Shown here in pieces: positions 60,329 to 64,000 of a stretch of 64,000 nucleotides of DNA; within the stretch, counting starts at the first letter, position 1; every line of letters begins with the position of its first letter. The stretch comes from Ardenticatenales bacterium (lineage in GTDB: Bacteria; Chloroflexota; Anaerolineae; Promineifilales; Promineifilaceae): assembly GCA_020634575.1 (NCBI GenBank), contig JACKBM010000016.1, positions 44,501 through 108,500 on the forward strand, written 5' to 3'. A program made the translations under genes and the position numbers. The notes below the pieces were generated by a model. The model saw only the letters and a list, made by a program, of their open reading frames with translations. It had not been told where the DNA came from and searched no databases.

Positions 60329-62288
60329 CGGCACAGGGGCCGACGTGGAGGACGCGCATCATCTCGTGGTCTTCGTGTGAGAGGATGTGGCAATGCCAGA
60401 CGTAGCGACCAGGCCGGTCGAAGGTGGCCTTGATGCGGGTCACCTGACCGGGCAAGGCGATCACCATATCCTTGGGCGCATTCTCGACATATTCCAGCGG
60501 CTGGGGCACCATGGCGCCGAGTTGGATGTTTTCCAGGCGGAAACCCAGGCCCGCGGCACCGTTGTGCTGCAAGACGGGCTGTTCGATGACATCAGCCGTA
60601 AATTCCTGTCGCTCCAGGATCTCAAAATTCACCAGGTGTAGATGAACCGGATGGGCGTCGCCCGTCGCATTGTAGATTTCCCAGAGTTCTGTGGTGTTCA
60701 GGTTGGGTATCTCGGTTGTCGGCATGTGCCAGGCGATCGCGCCATTGACCATGTTGCCCATGGCATCCCGGGTTGGTTCGGCCGTACCCAGAAGCGGCTG
60801 TAGCCGGCCAAACTCATCCATGCCCTCAAAGAGAGCGACTTTGCGGGTGTAGCAGACTGGCTCGTTGTTGCCGGCATAATGGTTGATGGCGGCCGGGTTG
60901 AAGTTGTCAGCGACGGCGCTGTCCCGAGGCAGAACAACATCGAAAGCCATGATCCGATCGGTCTGGCGGTTCGGGAAGAAATCGTCTATCTCCAGATCGT
61001 CACCATGATCACCGCCAAAGGGGGCGTCGCCGCCGATGTTTTCCATGATGATGCGCGCGCCGGCCAGATTGGTGAAATCAACGACGACATCATAGCGGCT
61101 GCCCGGTTCGACGACCAGGGTGTCCAGCATGGTCGTGGCGCCAGCCAGCCCCTGATCACTGCCGATGACCGCAAAAGGCAGCGGCGCACTGGCGTTGGCA
61201 AAATCGGTATCGCCGAGTGGAACGGCGCGAAGGCGAATAACCAGGAAGCGGCTATCGGTGCCATTCAGTAGATGGAGCCGGTAATGGCGTGGTTCCACCT
61301 CTTCTTTCGGCCAGATCTTGCCGTTGACGAGCATATGGTCGCCAAAGAACTCAGCCAGGGCTGTGGGGCCGCCACCGGGGAACAGTTCGGCGGGGAGCGT
61401 CGCGCCCATCTCGGTGATGAAATCTTCGTAAAAGGGGTCGCCCGGGTAAGCAGAGTAGAATAGTTCACCTGTATCCCGGAACATTCGATCCTGGATCGCG
61501 TAAGCCTTTTCATAGGGCCAGGCGGGCAGGCCGAGCGGATTGTCTGGTTGGCCAGTGTCATGCTGGTCGCGCACAAAATAGAAACCAGCCAGACCGGCGT
61601 AGACATTCAGGCGGGTGATGCCGAGGGCATGATCGTGATACCAGAGATTACCGGCCGGTTGCCTATTGTCGTAGGTATACCATTTGGATAACCAGCGTGG
61701 CCCCTTAACCTGCCATTTGGGGCTGAAGAAATATTCCGGATTGCCATCAAAACGGTAGCGGGTATGTCCGCCATGAAGATGGGGCACAACCGGTACACCC
61801 TCTGTCTCTACTGAATATTGTGTGTACCCGGGCAGGCTGTAGGCCCAGTGCAGCGAGGTGTCCACCGGGAACAAATGCGGCAGCGGTAGGTTTGTGACCG
61901 GGTCCAGCAGTTCGTTATACCATTTAACCCGCGTAGCCCGCCGGCTCCGCACTTCAAATGTCATGCCGGGCCAGAAATAGGGGCCACCCTTGGGCCCATA
62001 GCCAAACACGGGCGTATCAAGCAGGGCACCGGTGCCATCCACCAGGCCAGTCTGCTGCACAGAGGGGCCGATCCCAACGTGATAGCGGTTGGTGCCCGGT
62101 ACGGGGGTGTATTTGAAGCCGGGCGCCAGAGCGTCAGGCACTGGATTGATGAACTTGGGCTGTGTCGCTGGATCACTCAAGCCTGCTGCCAGAGGGGCTG
62201 CCTGGGCGTTCAGAACGCGCCAGCGAGCCATGAACATGGCCAGACCGGCACCAGCCGACAACTTCAGGAAGGTGCGTCGTGAGGTCAT
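60324..62288 (-). CDS. Multicopper oxidase, Tat-exported
   Basis: The 654-residue protein starts with a twin-arginine signal (SRRTFLKLSAGAGLAMF), so it is exported folded. It has the full copper-binding set: HLHGGH, WYHDHALG, HPVHLHLVNF and the C-terminal HCHILSHEDHEMM with the type 1 Cys and axial Met. It oxidises metal ions (Cu, Fe, Mn) or phenolics with O2. The bilirubin oxidase/CotA branch is the closest in length. Two palindromes sit in the promoter region. It is a single-gene unit ending in a repeat element. Confidence 0.93.
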   Translation of the reverse strand: MTSRRTFLKLSAGAGLAMFMARWRVLNAQAAPLAAGLSDPATQPKFINPVPDALAPGFKYTPVPGTNRYHVGIGPSVQQTGLVDGTGALLDTPVFGYGPKGGPYFWPGMTFEVRSRRATRVKWYNELLDPVTNLPLPHLFPVDTSLHWAYSLPGYTQYSVETEGVPVVPHLHGGHTRYRFDGNPEYFFSPKWQVKGPRWLSKWYTYDNRQPAGNLWYHDHALGITRLNVYAGLAGFYFVRDQHDTGQPDNPLGLPAWPYEKAYAIQDRMFRDTGELFYSAYPGDPFYEDFITEMGATLPAELFPGGGPTALAEFFGDHMLVNGKIWPKEEVEPRHYRLHLLNGTDSRFLVIRLRAVPLGDTDFANASAPLPFAVIGSDQGLAGATTMLDTLVVEPGSRYDVVVDFTNLAGARIIMENIGGDAPFGGDHGDDLEIDDFFPNRQTDRIMAFDVVLPRDSAVADNFNPAAINHYAGNNEPVCYTRKVALFEGMDEFGRLQPLLGTAEPTRDAMGNMVNGAIAWHMPTTEIPNLNTTELWEIYNATGDAHPVHLHLVNFEILERQEFTADVIEQPVLQHNGAAGLGFRLENIQLGAMVPQPLEYVENAPKDMVIALPGQVTRIKATFDRPGRYVWHCHILSHEDHEMMRVLHVGPCAE

Positions 62289-62379
62289 TTCGTCTCCTTG
62301 GGATAACTTATATGCGATTGTTGGATCTTGCGTGATGACGATACGAAACTGGCTAGCGGCTAAGGTGGTGGGCTAGCAA

Positions 62380-62438
62380 CTGTAAAGCACTTTACAGTCT
62401 GCTCCTGACTCACCGTAGTGACGATGGTCATACCATCG
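62380..62438 (-). promoter_or_regulatory. Two palindromes upstream of the multicopper oxidase
   Basis: CTGTAAAG-CA-CTTTACAG (62380-62397) and CGATGGT-CAT-ACCATCG (62422-62438) lie about 100 and 140 bp upstream of the start codon. Both have perfect arms (8 and 7 bp). They are candidate sites for one or two regulators. A TTATAC stretch at 62443-62448 (minus strand) could be a -10 box. Confidence 0.45.
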
Positions 62439-62495
62439 AGGGTATAATGTCATCCAGAGGGGCTGGCGGGCTACTATTGCCTGGCCTGACAGCGT

Positions 62496-63614
62496 TTAGG
62501 CTGTGCGGCGGGCGATTTCGGCGCGGACCAGGGGCGCGACGCGGGTGCCGAGCAGTTCAATCGCCTTCATCACCTGGGCGTGCGGCATGGTGCCAACGCT
62601 GAGTTGCAGCAGAAAGCGATCATGTTTGAAGATGTTGTGCTGGAAGAGGATCTTCTCCGCCACCTCTTCAGGCGTCCCAACGAAGTTGGCGCCGCGCAGA
62701 TCGCACGAGGCAGCAAATTGCTCACGGCTCATGGGCGGCCAGCCTCGCTCTTTGCCGATTTTGTCCATCACAGTGGCGAAAGCAGGGAAGGCCTCGTCAA
62801 TGGCCTGGCGCCGGTTTTCGGCAATATGGCCGTGGGAGTTGACGCTGACGCGCAGGTTGGCCCGGTCCTGGCCGTAATGGTCAGCCGCGCGCCAGTAGAG
62901 ATCGACCATCGGGCCAAACTGCTCCGGCCGGCCGCCGATGATGGCCAGGGCCATGGGCAAGCCCAGGCCGGCGGCCCGGACAACCGATTCCGGCGTGCCG
63001 CCCACGGCAACCCAGACCGGCAGCGGCTTCTGAATGGGGCGGGGGTAGACAGCCTGGCCATTGAGGCTGGGCCGATGTTTGCCGGCCCAGGTGATCTCTT
63101 CCTGTTCGCGAATCGCCAGCAGAAGCTCCAGCTTTTCGCTGAACAGCTCGTTGTAATCATTCAGGTCGTAGCCAAAGAGCGGGAACGATTCGATGAAAGA
63201 ACCACGCCCGGCCATGATCTCGGCCCGACCGCCGGAGAGCAGGTCAAGGGTGGCAAAATCCTGGAAGACACGCACGGGGTCATCAGAGCTGAGGACGGTG
63301 ACGGCGCTGCTCAGGCGGATCCGTTGCGTACGGGCGGCGATGGCGGCCAGGATGACAGCCGGCGCCGAGGAGATGTACTCCGGCCGGTGATGTTCACCCA
63401 GCCCAAAAACATCCAGCTCAACCTGCTCGGCCAGCTCAATTGATTCGATCAGATTGTCCAGGCGCTCTTGCGGGCTGATCTTGAGACCCGTTTTCGGGTC
63501 AGGTGTCAGTTCCGCAAATGAATAGAGCCCGATTTCAAAACGATTCTGGGGTGTTGCGCCGGAAGTCTCGATGATAGCCTCCTCAGGCCAGGGCGGGCTT
63601 TTGGGCAAAGACAA
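62496..63614 (-). CDS. LLM-class flavin-dependent oxidoreductase
   Basis: The protein has up to 372 residues and the luciferase-like pattern: [54 protein letters not shown] and [13 protein letters not shown]. This branch (alkanal-monooxygenase-like) uses FMNH2 or F420. The only standard start is a TTG at 63614 inside the upstream gene. A strong GGAGG site directly after the upstream stop is followed only by ATC codons in this frame, so the start may be non-standard. The end faces the multicopper oxidase promoter. Confidence 0.85.
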   Translation of the reverse strand: MSLPKSPPWPEEAIIETSGATPQNRFEIGLYSFAELTPDPKTGLKISPQERLDNLIESIELAEQVELDVFGLGEHHRPEYISSAPAVILAAIAARTQRIRLSSAVTVLSSDDPVRVFQDFATLDLLSGGRAEIMAGRGSFIESFPLFGYDLNDYNELFSEKLELLLAIREQEEITWAGKHRPSLNGQAVYPRPIQKPLPVWVAVGGTPESVVRAAGLGLPMALAIIGGRPEQFGPMVDLYWRAADHYGQDRANLRVSVNSHGHIAENRRQAIDEAFPAFATVMDKIGKERGWPPMSREQFAASCDLRGANFVGTPEEVAEKILFQHNIFKHDRFLLQLSVGTMPHAQVMKAIELLGTRVAPLVRAEIARRTA

Positions 63615-64000
63615 ATTCGCTTAGCCGACCCTTTTCGTTCAAATGGAGTGTAACTCTAACGTCTGATCCGGTACCGTGCCAATGAAGCGTTACCGTTTGC
63701 TCACCGTCACCGCTGACAGGCGCGCCCATCTGGCCAGGCCCGGCCAGGAGATGGGCCAGCTGCAGGCGGCGCCATAGCGCCGCCCGGTTGCTGCCCCGGG
63801 CGCGGAGTTGGTCCAGCCCCCGTTTGTTCGGCTGATTCACCAACGCTTCGAGCTGTTGGGCCGCCGCTGTCATGGCCGCCGACAGCGGACCGACCGAGTT
63901 AATCTTGAGCTGCTGGATGCGGGGCGGGACGAGCGGGGTGAGGGAGAGCCAGAAGCTGCAATGCCCCCGTTCGCCGTCGAGCCGCCAGCTGCCGCGCAGC
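63583..64000 (-). CDS. Unrecognised protein, N-terminus beyond window
   Basis: The frame is open to the right edge, so only the last 138 or so residues are visible. They contain [20 protein letters not shown], a helical stretch [15 protein letters not shown], and beta strands near the end ([20 protein letters not shown]). The family is not recognised. The gene overlaps or abuts the LLM oxidoreductase gene and is probably co-transcribed. Confidence 0.6.
   Translation of the reverse strand, partial: LRGSWRLDGERGHCSFWLSLTPLVPPRIQQLKINSVGPLSAAMTAAAQQLEALVNQPNKRGLDQLRARGSNRAALWRRLQLAHLLAGPGQMGAPVSGDGEQTVTLHWHGTGSDVRVTLHLNEKGRLSEFVFAQKPALA

Noticed and set aside
1..64000. tRNA, rRNA, transposase, integrase or prophage genes
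   Set aside because: The gaps were read for them and none was recognised; nearly all gaps are under 250 bp and hold promoters or repeats.

Overview
The window reads as about 64 kb of a chromosome of roughly 60% G+C from a filamentous or environmental Chloroflexota bacterium (Anaerolineae/Caldilineae/Ardenticatenia-like). This placement is an inference from gene style: F420-type oxidoreductases (a FrhB-like subunit and two luciferase-like enzymes), a kinase with a PQQ-type propeller beside PP2C, VWA and FHA proteins, a P1B-4 metal ATPase, and no outer-membrane or LPS genes. No rRNA, tRNA, CRISPR array, transposase or prophage was seen. Coding density is high. Only one stretch over 300 bp (55397-55772) has no credible gene.

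Layout. 1-10.4 kb: small-molecule enzymes and transporters (partial MBL hydrolase, MFS, YczE-like protein, SH3-alpha/beta hydrolase fusion, DUF1697, acyl-CoA dehydrogenase, TPR protein, alpha/beta hydrolase, FrhB-like protein). 10.4-14.8 kb: a tight five-gene minus-strand operon (phosphotransferase, nucleoside phosphorylase, methyltransferase, MFS, HExxH peptidase). 14.9-22 kb: small soluble proteins, a carboxylesterase, an AraC-like regulator, a tyrosine phosphatase and the metal ATPase. 22-27.7 kb: AlkD-like repair protein, a TetR regulator divergent from a hydrolase with twin operators, a second tyrosine phosphatase, and a brnT-brnA toxin-antitoxin pair. 27.7-39.6 kb: uvrA, then a signalling block with a CBM48 protein behind a terminator-like leader, a Rel protein with a worn synthetase site, a response regulator, FHA, VWA, PP2C and kinase-propeller proteins. 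39.8-47.8 kb: PIG-L deacetylase, NUDIX, orphan hybrid histidine kinase, Elp3, ABC-2 exporter. 47.9-55.4 kb: F420-type oxidoreductase, GlcG-like protein, sulfatase, ECF sigma factor with a membrane partner, and an operon holding a split reading frame best explained as a selenoprotein. 55.8-64 kb: a catabolic-looking run (AspA/AstE-like, enolase superfamily, alpha/beta hydrolase, ceramidase family), a Tat-exported multicopper oxidase, a second LLM oxidoreductase and a gene cut by the window end.

The most notable observations are these. (1) A GrdB-family selenoprotein has an in-frame UGA at 54308-54310, a UPVC redox motif and a hairpin of bacterial SECIS type right after it. (2) The 10-bp palindrome ACCGGCCGGT occurs 31 times, resembling the cyanobacterial HIP1, and mostly encodes Pro-Ala-Gly. 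(3) Nine intergenic elements are built from the short palindrome AACCCGWCGGGTT with covarying bases, and several of them touch a gene's TGA stop. (4) Three longer palindromic elements carry CACGGATT- or CGCAGATT-type arms. (5) The Rel protein has an intact hydrolase site but altered synthetase residues. All function calls rest on motif reading alone; no database search was possible.
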